Positions 44,401 to 52,978 of a stretch of DNA of 63,171 nucleotides are shown here, piece by piece. This DNA is from Caulobacterales bacterium (GTDB lineage: Bacteria; Pseudomonadota; Alphaproteobacteria; Caulobacterales; Caulobacteraceae), in the NCBI GenBank assembly GCA_016183935.1, contig JACPDR010000033.1, forward strand, positions 1-63,171, in the 5' to 3' direction. The first letter of the stretch is position 1, and each line of letters starts with the position of its first letter. The notes under the pieces were generated by a model. It was not told the DNA's origin and ran no database searches. It saw only the letters and a program-made list of their open reading frames with translations. Position numbers and translations under genes: made by a program.

Positions 44401-44596
44401 GCTCGGTGATCCGGCTCTCGATCACCTCGGCCGAGGCCCCGGCGTAGGTGGTGTTGACCGAGACGATGGGCGGATCGACGTCCGGCAGTTCGCGCACCGG
44501 CAGGAAGAAGAAGGCCGCCGCCCCGATCACGCACAGGACGATCGCCGCCACCGCCGCGAAGACGGGGCGCCGGACCGAGAGGTCGGAGAGCATCAT
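41411..44596 (-). CDS. RND efflux pump permease, HAE1 type
   Basis: A 1061-residue inner-membrane proton-driven efflux pump. It starts LSDLSVRRPVFAAVAAIVLCVIGAAAFFFLPVRELPDVDPP, typical for HAE1 pumps. It has 12 predicted helices in two halves, and TM4 carries the proton-relay DD pair in GLVVDDAIVVTENI. The second half has EFANQLRDQGRSIHDAIIEA. The start overlaps the adaptor gene stop by four bases. No outer-membrane TolC-type gene follows, so the outer component must be encoded elsewhere. The drug range is not known. Confidence 0.95.
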   Translation of the reverse strand: MMLSDLSVRRPVFAAVAAIVLCVIGAAAFFFLPVRELPDVDPPIVSVNTTYAGASAEVIESRITEPIEQRIAGIQGVERINSSSRDGRSSVRIEFSLDRDIDSAANDVRDRISRVLGNLPDQADPPEVAKADTNSQPIMILFLRSSEMDRLALTDYADRYLLDRLATVPGVAQVQIYGEQRYSMRVWLDPAALAARGLTVTDVESALTSQNVELPAGALDSGEKNYTVRVARNYALAEDFRQLPIGTGGAAGSTTGVSGALQGQTAYVTRLGDIARVEEAPEEERRLFRGNGLDQIGLAITRQAQSNDLAISEGVRAMLEQVQPSLPAGTELVVGSDNSVFTSHAIDEVWITIGISLALVAFVNFVFLGTLRAAFIPSIVAPICLLSTFIILAPLGFSLNLLTLLALVLSIGLVVDDAIVVTENIQRRIDHGEPPLVAAERGARQVFFAVVATTVVLLSVFAPLLFLPGYVGRLFVELAATIAAAVAFSAFLALSLSPMLASKILRPASGSGWLAQRVDRGMDALKNSYRNSLTALLGRRAAVGGVVGLIVLVAAGAGAMFLTLPSELVPPEDRGRISGRVQGPEGAGFDYTRRIMLGLEPILAEYMESGEIESYLISAPGFGGGSFNSGNAVLTLKDWSERDRSADEIAQELNQKLRSQTDAQVNVSVPGAFQRGGGNSNSIEMVMTGAEYEDMFEWVQPIMAAAQQNPGFSRPRLDYEPNAPRLLVDVDPQKAAGLGVSSQEIGRTLQTMFGSRRATTYIRGGQEYDVILQTELANRRSVGDLEALYVSTGGGQLVPLSSVVTTETSGDTPDRRRLDRQRSITLSADLNPGTTLADAVNFLTEEAANQPSGVATIQWGGAARDQQEAGSAVGWAFALALLLVFLVLAAQFESWITPAVIMLTVPLAAAGGLFGLVMAGSSLNIYSQIGLIILIGVAAKNGILIVEFANQLRDQGRSIHDAIIEASTLRLRPIIMTSIATAFGALPLVLWQGAGAGSRQTIGVVIFAGAMFATLLTLFVVPVIYGVLARFTKSPEYTARKIEEWEAQETTANDAVGVAAE

Positions 44597-45708
44597 CGGG
44601 CCGCGCCCGCTCGCGCCGCCGGGGGCGCGCCCGCCACCCTCACCGGCGATCCCGGTTGAATCCGGTTCAGGCCGGTGGCGACGACTCGGTCCCCCGCGTT
44701 GAGGCCGGACAGTATCTCGACGAAGCCGTTCTCGACCGAGCCGGCGTCGACGCCGATGCGCTGGGCGGTCAGGCCGCGCTCGCCGGGCGCGATGCGGAAG
44801 ACATAGGCGCTGTCGCCCTCGTATTGCACCGCCGCCTCGGGCACGGCCAGGCTCTGGCGTACGCCCTGCCTGACGGCGACGCGCATCATCATGCCGGGCC
44901 GGATACGCCCGCCCGGATTGGGAATCTCGGCCCGGGCCGTGGCGGCGCGGGTCTGCTCGTTCACCCGCGTGTCGATCAGGGCGATGCGGCCGGCGAAGGT
45001 CTCGCCGCCGAACGCGTCCGCCGTGGCGACGATCGGCACGCCCGACCGCAGCACCGCGAGATAGCGTTCCGGCACCGGGAAATCGACGCGGACCACGCTG
45101 ATGTCGTCGAGGGTGGTGATCACCGCGCCGGGGCTGATCAGGGTGCCCGCCGTCACGGTCGACAGCCCCAGCACGCCCGCGAACGGCGCCCGGATCAGCC
45201 GGTCGCCGCGCCGCGCCTGGGCCGCGGCCAGGCCGGCCTGCGCGGCTTCGAGCGCGGTCTCGGCGTTCTCGGCGGTGACGCGCGGCGCGACGCCGCGTTC
45301 GGCCAACTCGCGATAGCGGTCGTACTCGCGCTGGGCCTGGCCCACGCGCGAGCGCGCCTCGATGATGTCGGCGTCCTCTTCGCGCGCCTGCAGTTCGACC
45401 AGCGGCGTCCCGGCGGCGACCCGCTGCCCGTCGCTGAACAGGACGCGGGTGATCAGTTCGCTGGTCGACGAGGTGATGTTGACCGACCGGCGACCCCGCG
45501 CGACGCCGAGGACGCGAATCTCGTCGGTGAACTCGCGGGGAGTCACGACGGCCTGCGACACGGCCTGGGCGCGGCCTCCGGCGCCGCCCGGTCCACCCCG
45601 CCCTCCGGCCTTCTCATCGCCGGCGAACGCGATACGGAGGATCACGGCGACGACCATGAGGCCGAGCAGAACGGCGGCGGCTGCGAGGAAGAAGTGGCGC
45701 TTGATCAC
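44593..45708 (-). CDS. RND efflux periplasmic adaptor (membrane fusion protein)
   Basis: A 371-residue adaptor with an N-terminal membrane anchor (about 6-28), a glycine-rich stretch, an HlyD/biotinyl-lipoyl-like domain with a helical hairpin (LQAREEDADIIEARSRVGQAQREYDRYRELAERG), and beta-barrel and membrane-proximal domains. RAPFAGVLGLSTVTAGTLISPG is the typical lipoyl half-motif. It bridges the pump encoded directly downstream and an outer-membrane channel. First gene of the two-gene operon. Confidence 0.94.
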   Translation of the reverse strand: MIKRHFFLAAAAVLLGLMVVAVILRIAFAGDEKAGGRGGPGGAGGRAQAVSQAVVTPREFTDEIRVLGVARGRRSVNITSSTSELITRVLFSDGQRVAAGTPLVELQAREEDADIIEARSRVGQAQREYDRYRELAERGVAPRVTAENAETALEAAQAGLAAAQARRGDRLIRAPFAGVLGLSTVTAGTLISPGAVITTLDDISVVRVDFPVPERYLAVLRSGVPIVATADAFGGETFAGRIALIDTRVNEQTRAATARAEIPNPGGRIRPGMMMRVAVRQGVRQSLAVPEAAVQYEGDSAYVFRIAPGERGLTAQRIGVDAGSVENGFVEILSGLNAGDRVVATGLNRIQPGSPVRVAGAPPAARAGAAR

Positions 45709-45832
45709 GCGGTGACAGGCTCCGGGGAGGGACGAGCCGACTTAGCGGCTCCCGCCGTCGACGCAACTAAAGTCTCTGCAACGCCCGGTGTTTCAGAATC
45801 CGTCGCTGAGGCGAGGCGATCCTGTCTCTGGC

Positions 45833-46609
45833 CTAGAACCGCCGCCAGAGGCCGATCACGGGTCCGCCCGCCTGCGGCGTCTCCCGGCCCGCGACCGTCT
45901 GCCGCCAACCCGCCTGAACGCTCCAGTCGCCGAAGTCGCGCACCACCGTGGTTTCCACAGACAGCCACCGGGCTCCGCCGTCGTCCGCCTGCCCGCCGAA
46001 GGCCTGGGCCAGCACCATCCAGTCGTCCCCCAGCCGGGTCCCGGCCGTGAGGTCGAGGCGAACCTCGTCCTGCAGGCCCTCGCGCATCCGGCGGGCCGCC
46101 TGGACCTCGAAGAAGGTGCGGGGCGGGATCGGTCCCCACCCGGCCTCGAACGACCGGCCGGCCGACGCCCGCACCTCCCAGTCCTGTTCGCCCTGTCCGG
46201 GCAAGGCGTAGCCGGCGTTGCGGCCCTCGCCGCCGCGGGCGTAGCCGGCGTAGAGGCTCACCGCCGTCTGATCATCCCTCCACGCCTGCCAGGTGACGCC
46301 GAGTTCGATCGGCCCCCGCCCTTCGAAGTCGACGAAGGCGTCCTCGCCCGACTGCCAGTCGCCCTTGAACTGCAGCGTCAGGCGGTCGGTGAGCCCGTAC
46401 TCCACGAAGACGCCGACGGTCGTGTCCCGCCGCTCGGCCGGAAGGTCGGCCAGCACGCCGTCGGGGTCGAACCCCCGCTCCGCCCGCATTTCATCGTATT
46501 TGAGAATGACCTGGGTCTGGCCCTTGGGCTGGGTCCAGGCCCCGGCGACGGCCGGCGTGGCGAGAACCACCGCCGCCAGCCCGATCAACGGCCCCCCGGC
46601 GCGCCTCAC
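45833..46609 (-). CDS. Putative outer-membrane beta-barrel protein
   Basis: A 258-residue protein with a Sec signal ending near AVAGA (about residue 23). The mature part is a run of alternating hydrophobic strands with turns: QTQVILKYDEM, TVGVFVEYGLTDRLTLQFKGDW, AVSLYAGYARG and a final GPVIGLWRRF, a barrel-type C-terminal aromatic residue. I do not recognise the family; it may be a porin or metabolite-sensing barrel. It overlaps the upstream class II aldolase gene by four bases, so the two are probably cotranscribed. Confidence 0.72.
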   Translation of the reverse strand: MRRAGGPLIGLAAVVLATPAVAGAWTQPKGQTQVILKYDEMRAERGFDPDGVLADLPAERRDTTVGVFVEYGLTDRLTLQFKGDWQSGEDAFVDFEGRGPIELGVTWQAWRDDQTAVSLYAGYARGGEGRNAGYALPGQGEQDWEVRASAGRSFEAGWGPIPPRTFFEVQAARRMREGLQDEVRLDLTAGTRLGDDWMVLAQAFGGQADDGGARWLSVETTVVRDFGDWSVQAGWRQTVAGRETPQAGGPVIGLWRRF

Positions 46610-47370
46610 ACGTCGTAGCCTGGCGACCTTCGATCGAGCATTCGAAGCGCCCCCGGCCAGGCCAGGGCCGAGACGAAGCCGATTCCCTTGCCCTGTTCCC
46701 GGGTCTCGGCCTGGGCCGCCTCGGGCGCCATCAGCACGTGGTCGCGCCCGCCGGAGAGCGCCGCCACCTGCTGGGCGCAGGCCCGCTCGAGGAAATACAT
46801 GCCGATCCAGGCCTGGGCCGCCGTCTGGCCGACCGCGAGGGTCCCGTGATTGCGCAGCAGCATCAGCGGCTTGTCGCCGAGGTCCGCCACCAGCCGCTCG
46901 CGCTCGTCGTGGTTCAGCGCCAGCCCCTCATAGCCGTGATAGGCGATCTGGTGCTGCAGCAGGCACGCGTTCTGGCCGAGCGGCAGCAGCCCCTCCTGCT
47001 GCGCCGCCACCCCGACGCCGGCGACCGTGTGCAGGTGGATGACGAAATGGGCGTCCTCGCGCGCGGCGTGGATGGCCGAATGGATGGTGAAGCCGGCCGG
47101 ATTGATGAAGCTCGTCGTCTCCTGGACGACGTTGCCCTCCAGATCGACCTTGACCAGGCACGAGGCGGTCATCTCCTCGAAATACCAGCCGTACGGATTG
47201 ATGAGGAAATGATGCTCCGGCCCCGGCACGCGGGCCGAAATGTGGGTGAAGATCATGTCGTCCCAGCCGTGCAGCGCCACCAGACGGTAGAGCGCGGCCA
47301 GTTCCACCCGGACGTTCCATTCGGCCTCCGAAACGCGGGACTTCAGCGAGGCGGTCGCTCCATCGGCCAT
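46606..47370 (-). CDS. Class II aldolase/adducin family protein
   Basis: A 254-residue protein of the class II aldolase/adducin head domain family. Metal-binding histidines lie in the FVIHLHTVAGVGVAA segment (HLH) and in LRNHGTLAVG. FTHISARVPGPEHHFLINPYGWYFEEMTASCLVKVD fits the group often annotated as class II aldolase without known substrate. Enzymes of the fold work on phosphosugars such as fuculose-1-phosphate, but this subgroup is not characterised. Starts at ATG 47370; stop overlaps the barrel gene. Confidence 0.9.
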   Translation of the reverse strand: MADGATASLKSRVSEAEWNVRVELAALYRLVALHGWDDMIFTHISARVPGPEHHFLINPYGWYFEEMTASCLVKVDLEGNVVQETTSFINPAGFTIHSAIHAAREDAHFVIHLHTVAGVGVAAQQEGLLPLGQNACLLQHQIAYHGYEGLALNHDERERLVADLGDKPLMLLRNHGTLAVGQTAAQAWIGMYFLERACAQQVAALSGGRDHVLMAPEAAQAETREQGKGIGFVSALAWPGALRMLDRRSPGYDV

Positions 47371-47445
47371 GGTCCGTATCCTTAAGGCTGTATGCGGCGG
47401 CGCACGCTCGCGCCGGGGGAGGCCGCCGTCAAGATTCAGCTTCGG

Positions 47446-47460
47446 TTAACCCCGTCTTAG
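47446..47460 (+). promoter_or_regulatory. CtrA-like box upstream of the first DUF2336 gene
   Basis: TTAA at 47446-47449, a 7-base spacer and TTAG at 47457-47460 fit the CtrA consensus TTAA-N7-TTAA with one mismatch. It lies 54-68 bases before the DUF2336 start. Confidence 0.4.
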
Positions 47461-47513
47461 CGGCCTGCGGCTACGCTTACACGAGCCGAATCGCCGGCGC
47501 GCCGGAGACGCCC

Positions 47514-48608
47514 TTGACCGTCGCTCAGTTACGCTCCTCTCCGCCGGCCTATCCGGACCTGCTGGCGCTGGCGCGCAATCCCAGCCCCGACTCGCGCGAA
47601 CGTCTGCTGCTCGGCGTCGTGGCCTTGTGCGACGCCCGGCCGCCATCCGGCGAACTGTCGCCGGTGCTGGGCGAAATCTTCCTGACCCTGGCGCGGCAGG
47701 CCGAGCGTGACGTGCGCAAGATCTTGTCCGAGCGTCTGGCCCGGGCCGACTGGGCGCCGCCCGCGCTGATCAACCTCCTCGCCCTGGACGAGATCGAAAT
47801 CGCCCGCCCCGTCCTCGCGGCCAGTCCCATCCTGCAGGACGACGATCTTCTGCGCGTGCTGGTCGAGGCGACCCTCGAACACCAGATCGAGGTCGCTCGC
47901 AGACCCCACCTGGGCGGCCGTGTCGCCGACGCCATCATCGAGCGCGGCGAGCCGGCGACCCTGACCGCCCTCGCCTTTAACCGCACCGCCGAGATCAGCC
48001 TGGACGGCCTTCGGCGGATGGTCGAACAGTCGCGCCGCATCGCGGCCCTCCGCGGCCCGCTGACGCGCCACCCCCGGCTGACCGAACAACTGGCCGAGCA
48101 GATGTACCAGTGGGTCGGCGCGGCCTTGCGGCAATCCATCTGCGCCCGCTTCCAGATCGACGAGGGCAGGCTGGCTCCGCTGATCGACCAGTCCGTCTAT
48201 GACGCGCGTTCGGGCACCATGACGCCGGTACCGGCCGACGACCCGGACCGCGACGAGATGGAGCGGCGGCTCGTCGCCAAGCTCCAGTCCGCCGGCCAGC
48301 TACGCGCGGGCTATCTGATTCGGGCGGCGCGGGAGCGCCGGCTGGGCCTGTTCGTCCACGCCCTCGCCACGCTCGGCGGGTTCAGCGTGGCCCAGGTGCG
48401 CGAGGCTCTGGCGGCCAACAGTCCGGAAGCGCTGTTCTACGCCTGCGCCTCGGTCGGCGTCGACCGGGCGGTCTTTCCGGCCCTGCTGGCCGAAATCCGT
48501 CTGCTCAACGAAGGCTTCCCCGGTGATGTGGGGGACAGGGTCTGGCTGCGGGGCGCCATCTCGGCCGCCTCGGCGGCGCGCTCGTTCCGGGCGCTGGTCA
48601 AGGGCTGA
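47514..48608 (+). CDS. DUF2336 domain-containing protein (first copy)
   Basis: A 364-residue all-helical, probably cytoplasmic protein of the DUF2336 family, which is common in alphaproteobacteria. Helical repeats have HEAT-like spacing ([46 protein letters not shown], repeated in pattern). The N-terminal part has the family's [20 protein letters not shown] pattern. The start is a TTG with GGAGA upstream. A second DUF2336 gene lies at 50027-51169, with NAD kinase and an Hpt protein between them. In Caulobacter relatives such proteins are often associated with motility or cell-cycle genes, but no role is established. Confidence 0.85.
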   Translation: MTVAQLRSSPPAYPDLLALARNPSPDSRERLLLGVVALCDARPPSGELSPVLGEIFLTLARQAERDVRKILSERLARADWAPPALINLLALDEIEIARPVLAASPILQDDDLLRVLVEATLEHQIEVARRPHLGGRVADAIIERGEPATLTALAFNRTAEISLDGLRRMVEQSRRIAALRGPLTRHPRLTEQLAEQMYQWVGAALRQSICARFQIDEGRLAPLIDQSVYDARSGTMTPVPADDPDRDEMERRLVAKLQSAGQLRAGYLIRAARERRLGLFVHALATLGGFSVAQVREALAANSPEALFYACASVGVDRAVFPALLAEIRLLNEGFPGDVGDRVWLRGAISAASAARSFRALVKG

Positions 48609-48654
48609 GCACGGCCCGTTTGACTTCGCCTTCCCGCTCGGCTTGCGTAGGCGC

Positions 48655-49428
48655 GTGACCCAGCCCGAGCTTCGCATCGCCTTCGCCGCCTCTGACCGCC
48701 CCGAGGCGGCGGCGGCGCGCGATCGCCTGGTCGACCTGTACGGGTCGGCGGATCCCGCCACAGCGGACGTCATCGTCGCGCTCGGCGGCGATGGATTCAT
48801 GCTTGAGACGCTGCACGCCAACCTGCAGCGGCGCACGCCCGTGTTCGGCATGAACCGCGGCTCTGTCGGCTTCCTGATGAACGACTACACGGAGGAGGGC
48901 CTGCCGGAGCGACTGGCCACCGCCGGACGGGCCGTCATCCATCCCCTGCAGATGGATGCATGGACCGAGGCCGGCCCGGTGCAGAGCGGCCTCGCCATCA
49001 ACGAGGTCTCGCTGCTGCGCCAGACGCGGCAGAGCGCCAAGCTGCGCATCACCGTCGACGACAAGGTCCGGCTGGAAGAGCTCTCCTGCGACGGCTGCAT
49101 GGTGGCCACCGCGGCGGGATCGACGGCCTACAATCTGTCGGCGCACGGGCCGATCATTCCGCTGGACGCCCGCGTGCTGGCGCTGACGCCGATCAGCGCC
49201 TTCCGCCCGCGCCGCTGGCGCGGCGCCCTGCTGCCGCACACGGCCAAGGTCTGTTTCGAGATTCTGGAGCCGGACAAGCGCCCGGTCAGCGCCACGGCCG
49301 ACAACTTCGAGGTTCGCCGGGTCGCCCGCGTGGAGGTCCGGGAGCGCCGCGACATCGCCCTGACCATGCTGTTCGACGCCGGCCGTTCGTTCGAGGAGCG
49401 CGTGCTGGCGGAGCAGTTCGCCTCCTGA
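48655..49428 (+). CDS. nadK: NAD kinase
   Basis: A 257-residue ATP-NAD kinase, which makes NADP from NAD. The diacylglycerol-kinase-like GGDG motif is in [16 protein letters not shown] (about residues 40-55), followed by [13 protein letters not shown] and the second motif [18 protein letters not shown]. The later substrate motif DNFEVRRV is present. The GTG start at 48655 is chosen over the longer frame, which would overlap the DUF2336 gene. It follows the DUF2336 stop by 46 bases. Confidence 0.95.
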   Translation: MTQPELRIAFAASDRPEAAAARDRLVDLYGSADPATADVIVALGGDGFMLETLHANLQRRTPVFGMNRGSVGFLMNDYTEEGLPERLATAGRAVIHPLQMDAWTEAGPVQSGLAINEVSLLRQTRQSAKLRITVDDKVRLEELSCDGCMVATAAGSTAYNLSAHGPIIPLDARVLALTPISAFRPRRWRGALLPHTAKVCFEILEPDKRPVSATADNFEVRRVARVEVRERRDIALTMLFDAGRSFEERVLAEQFAS

Positions 49429-49494
49429 CGGCGTGCACCGGTTCTTAAGTGTGGCCTGCCACCATGGGGCAGGTTCGTCTTCAGGAGCTCGCCC

Positions 49495-49971
49495 GTGAGC
49501 AATTCCGCCCAGGTCATTCGTCCGCCCAACACCCTCCGGCTCAAGGTCGGCGGCGCCTTCGGCGGTATCGACGCGAGTGCGATCGCCAAGGCCGAGGAAG
49601 CCCTGAAGGCCATGTCCTCGCAATTCGGTCAATGGCTGCAGGACGAGATCGTCAAGCTGGACAAGGCCCAGTCCGACATCCGCGCCCAGGGCTACGACGC
49701 CCAGACCGCCGAAGCCCTGTATTTCCGCGCCCATGACCTCAAGGGGCTGGGCGCGACTTACCAGTATCCGCTGGTCACCCGGCTGGCCGGATCGCTGTGC
49801 AAGATGATGGACGATCCCGCCAAGCGGATGGCCGCGCCGCGCAATCTGATCGACGCCCATATCGACGCCATCAAGGCCGTTGTCCGGGACCAGATCCAGA
49901 CCGACGACCACCCCATCGGCCGGGCCTTGGCCGAGAGCCTCGAGGCGGGCGTCGCCGACCACCTGGGCTGA
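49495..49971 (+). CDS. Histidine phosphotransfer (Hpt) domain protein
   Basis: A 158-residue four-helix phosphotransfer protein. The phosphorylatable histidine is His80 in YFRAHDLKGLGATYQYP, the classic HxxKGxG pattern. The N-terminal 25 residues are polar and probably disordered. Starts with GTG at 49495, preceded by AGGAGCTC. It would relay phosphate between response regulators; its partners are not adjacent. It lies between NAD kinase and the second DUF2336 gene. Confidence 0.9.
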   Translation: MSNSAQVIRPPNTLRLKVGGAFGGIDASAIAKAEEALKAMSSQFGQWLQDEIVKLDKAQSDIRAQGYDAQTAEALYFRAHDLKGLGATYQYPLVTRLAGSLCKMMDDPAKRMAAPRNLIDAHIDAIKAVVRDQIQTDDHPIGRALAESLEAGVADHLG

Positions 49972-50026
49972 CCGACAGGCCCGCCCGGCCGAAGCGCCCG
50001 CCGATCGGCGGGCGTCTTCAATTGGA

Positions 50027-51169
50027 TCAGGCGGCCGCGCCGATCACCGTCCTGGCCGGCGCCGGTTCCTGGTCCAGCCGCTCCATCAGATAGGCCAGAT
50101 CCTCGCGCGGGGCGTTCGGACGCTGGGTCAGGAAGCGTTGCAGCATCTGCTGGCGGAAGTCGTCCGCCGCGGTGTCGGCGCCCTCGGCCTGGAGGGCCCG
50201 CCAGGTATCCACGCCGGCCCGGAAGGCCTGGAACAGCCGCGGCGGCAGACCGGCCCGGTCGTAGATCGCCTTCAGCCCCAGCGTGCCGGCGTCATGGATC
50301 ATCAGCCAGGCGCGTGAATGGGGCGTCCCGGCCAGCTCGGCCAAACCGTATTCGAACAGCGCCATCTGCCCTCGCGCCAGCGCCCGCAACAACAGCGACC
50401 CCGTCAGGGCGCGGCGGGCGTTGAGACCGGCCGTGAAGGCGGCCAGGTCGGCGTGGCCCGACGCCTCGTCGACCAGATCGACCGTCGCCCGCTCGCGGGC
50501 GAAGGTGGCGAGGCGGATAGCGGTTTCCGGGGCCACGGCGTGACGGGTGACCAGATGTTCGCGCACGGCCTCCGAGGCCAACTCGACCAGCCGCTCCGTC
50601 ACCGACAGCGGCAGGACCTGACGATAGGCGATCGCCGCCACGATCTCGGGCGAGGCGCCGAACCGGTCCACGCACCGGCCCAACGCGGCCTCGGCGATGT
50701 CCGCGTTGTCGTTGGCCGAGAGCGTGCGAACAGCCAGTTCACAGCCCGTCTCGGCCACAGCCGCGGCTACGTCGCGCCCGACCACCGGACGGCCGGCGAC
50801 CGCGACCTGGCGCAGGGCGGACCCCGCCTGGACGATCTCGATCAGGTCTTCGTCGGTGAAGGCCGGCGAAAAACTGATCAGCGGCAGGGCCACGCTGTCG
50901 ACATCGGCCGCCAGCCGCCGGGCGACGTCGCGTGGAATCAGGTCCGACGACTTCAGCGTCACGGCCATGGCGCGGCGCACCAGTTCAGCGGCGTCGTGGG
51001 CCAGCATGCGCAGGATCTTCTCCGCCGCCTCCCGCTCCTCCCCCGTCAGCGCCGCCTTCTCCATGTTGCGGCACAGCTTGTGGGCGGCGGCGGCGCGCTG
51101 GTCCTCGTCCGTGGCCTTGATCAGGCGGCGGATGTCGGTTTCGGTGAGGCGGGCGCGGTAGGCGGTCAT
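50027..51169 (-). CDS. DUF2336 domain-containing protein (second copy)
   Basis: A 380-residue helical protein of the DUF2336 family. The start TAYRARLTETDIRRLIKATDEDQRAAAAHKL and the repeated helices LIRRDVARRLAADVDSVALPL-like (DLIPRDVARRLAADVDS) correspond to family features. It has the same family layout as the 47514-48608 gene, but the two are too different to be a recent duplication. It is convergent with the Hpt gene. Cytoplasmic; role unknown. Confidence 0.85.
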   Translation of the reverse strand: MTAYRARLTETDIRRLIKATDEDQRAAAAHKLCRNMEKAALTGEEREAAEKILRMLAHDAAELVRRAMAVTLKSSDLIPRDVARRLAADVDSVALPLISFSPAFTDEDLIEIVQAGSALRQVAVAGRPVVGRDVAAAVAETGCELAVRTLSANDNADIAEAALGRCVDRFGASPEIVAAIAYRQVLPLSVTERLVELASEAVREHLVTRHAVAPETAIRLATFARERATVDLVDEASGHADLAAFTAGLNARRALTGSLLLRALARGQMALFEYGLAELAGTPHSRAWLMIHDAGTLGLKAIYDRAGLPPRLFQAFRAGVDTWRALQAEGADTAADDFRQQMLQRFLTQRPNAPREDLAYLMERLDQEPAPARTVIGAAA

Positions 51170-51251
51170 GGTCGGCGCTCTGGATCAAGCTTTGCCGTTC
51201 AGCTTTGAACGGTCATCCCTAACGGGCCGTTTACCATCGCCGGATTCGCGG

Positions 51252-52052
51252 TCAGACGCTCGAACTGCCTTCGGGTGCGAAAGCGCCGCCGAAGCCGCCG
51301 TCTTTTCCGTCGCCGTCCTCTCCCAGCAGCAGGGCCAGCAGGCTCTGGTCCTGCTTCAGCCGGTCCAGCCGCGCAGCCAGCATCTGATCGCGCTCCGAAA
51401 GGGCGGGAATTTTCTCGGCCGGTGAGCCGGCCGACGCCGCCGGCGCGCCCTCACCCGCGCTGCGCTGCAGGTTGGCATGGACCTCCGCGACCGTGGCGGG
51501 GCGGCCGTCGCGGTAGAAGATCGAGCGGTTGGCGGAGGCGGCTTCCGGAAAGATCGAGGCCGCGCTCAAGCCCGGCCGTCGGTCCATGGCTTCCATCAGC
51601 TTGGCGGCGCCGGCGGGACCGAGGAAGTGGGCCGCATACAGGTCGCCCGCGCCCGGCTCGCGTCCGGTCCGGCCCCGGAGATAGGCGGCGTTGGAGGCGG
51701 TCAGCTCGGCCGCCATGGTCGAGGCCGCCTGGGGGTCGAAACGCAGGTCCAGAACCACGTTCCGCGCCGAACCATCGACCCGCCAGCGCCCGTCGGAGCC
51801 CCGGTGGATGAGGTCCGCGTACTGGCCGTAGCCGTGCTTGGCTCCATGGGCCTTCACCGTGCCCAGCCAGGTCTGCTCGATGAACTGGAACAGCCCGGCC
51901 GCCGACGAGGTCCGCGCCCGCGCCGCCGGGTTCATCGCGCTCTCGCGCCGCGCCGTCTTGATCAGGAAGTCCGCGTCCACGCCAGTGGCGCTCGAGGCGC
52001 GCCGGATGGCCGCCTCGACTCCTCCAGACGATGGAATCGGTCCGATACTCAT
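51252..52052 (-). CDS. Lytic transglycosylase-like (SLT domain) protein
   Basis: A 266-residue protein whose first half resembles a soluble lytic transglycosylase: VDADFLIKTARRESAMNPAARA holds the catalytic glutamate (Glu37), then SSAAGLFQFIEQTWL, the typical ES...GLxQF motif. It would cleave the glycan strands of peptidoglycan. No signal peptide is evident, so export may depend on another route such as the flagellar or type III-like machinery. The C-terminal 80 residues are low-complexity. A CtrA-like box lies 25-39 bases before the start. Confidence 0.88.
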   Translation of the reverse strand: MSIGPIPSSGGVEAAIRRASSATGVDADFLIKTARRESAMNPAARARTSSAAGLFQFIEQTWLGTVKAHGAKHGYGQYADLIHRGSDGRWRVDGSARNVVLDLRFDPQAASTMAAELTASNAAYLRGRTGREPGAGDLYAAHFLGPAGAAKLMEAMDRRPGLSAASIFPEAASANRSIFYRDGRPATVAEVHANLQRSAGEGAPAASAGSPAEKIPALSERDQMLAARLDRLKQDQSLLALLLGEDGDGKDGGFGGAFAPEGSSSV

Positions 52053-52076
52053 ACGTATGACGCTGCGGGGCCGTGG

Positions 52077-52091
52077 TTAATCAAATCCTAA
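52077..52091 (-). promoter_or_regulatory. CtrA-like box upstream of the lytic transglycosylase gene
   Basis: On the minus strand TTAG (52091-52088), a 7-base spacer and TTAA (52080-52077) match the CtrA consensus with one mismatch. It lies 25-39 bases before the ATG at 52052. A further TTAACC half-site is at 52118-52123. Confidence 0.4.
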
Positions 52092-52246
52092 TAACGCCTT
52101 TGCCGTCCACAGAACCTTAACCCTTGCCTTAACGAACCTCGGTCCGTGTCGGTTTCATGGCGCCGCTCGCCCCAAACTCGCCCAAAGGGGAGCGCGAAAC
52201 TTGGCCGTGGGACGCTGCGGGGGCGGCTAAGGCAGGGATAACGGTC

Positions 52247-52978
52247 ATGATGATCAGAACCGCGGGCAGCCCCGGACTGGTGAGCCCTTTCGACTACAAC
52301 GAGCGCAAGACGCCGCGTTTCTCCCGAACGACCTGGATCGCGCTGGCGGTCGTCGCCACAGGCCATGTCGGGCTGGGAGCGGCCCTTTATTACCAGCGGT
52401 TCGAGATGGAGTTGCCGGCAATCAAGGAGCCGCCCGTCACCGTTATTGAGCTGATCCCCCTGCCCAAGCCAAAACCGCCGGAGCCGGTCCCGGCTCCGGA
52501 ACAGCCGGCGCCGCCGAACACCCGGACCAACGAATTGCCCACCCAGCCGACGACGCCGGACATCGTGCCCGTGACGCAGGGCGAGACCGTAGCTGAAGGC
52601 TCCATCACGGTCGTCGATACGGTCCGGGAACCGGTCAGGGACGCGCCGCCGGTCCGCGCCACGCCGCAACCTCCCGCCGTGATCACCAATCCGCGCTGGG
52701 AGCGCCAGCCGTCGGCCGAGCAGCTGATGCGGGCCTACCCCGATCGGGCTCTGGAGGCCGGGATGGGAGGACGGGCGTCGCTGAACTGTCTGGTCCAGCC
52801 CAATGGCCGGGTCGCCGACTGCAATCTGACCAGCGAGACGCCGGGCGGCTACGGCTTCGGGCGGGCGGCGCAGGGGCTGACGCGGCATTTCCAGATCAGC
52901 CCGCGCACCGTCGACGGCGCGGCCGTGGGGTCGCGGGTGAACATCGCCATCCGCTTCACCCCGCCGCCGGCGAACTGA
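52247..52978 (+). CDS. Energy transducer TonB
   Basis: A 243-residue TonB-type protein. A single N-terminal membrane helix (about 29-48, WIALAVVATGHVGLGAALYY) follows a cytoplasmic stretch. A proline-rich spacer (LIPLPKPKPPEPVPAPEQPAPP, about 68-90) comes next, and a C-terminal TonB domain starts around PSAEQLMRAYPDRALEAG and ends NIAIRFTPPPAN. It delivers proton-motive energy to outer-membrane receptors. I use the ATG at 52247 because the upstream frame has no family features. No exbB/exbD is adjacent. The 3' end overlaps the convergent ThiO-like gene by 23 bases. Confidence 0.9.
   Translation: MMIRTAGSPGLVSPFDYNERKTPRFSRTTWIALAVVATGHVGLGAALYYQRFEMELPAIKEPPVTVIELIPLPKPKPPEPVPAPEQPAPPNTRTNELPTQPTTPDIVPVTQGETVAEGSITVVDTVREPVRDAPPVRATPQPPAVITNPRWERQPSAEQLMRAYPDRALEAGMGGRASLNCLVQPNGRVADCNLTSETPGGYGFGRAAQGLTRHFQISPRTVDGAAVGSRVNIAIRFTPPPAN

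Noticed and set aside
42398..44659. A 753-residue open frame antisense to the RND permease
   Set aside because: Composition is His/Gln/Arg-rich shadow sequence; the minus-strand gene has every RND motif.
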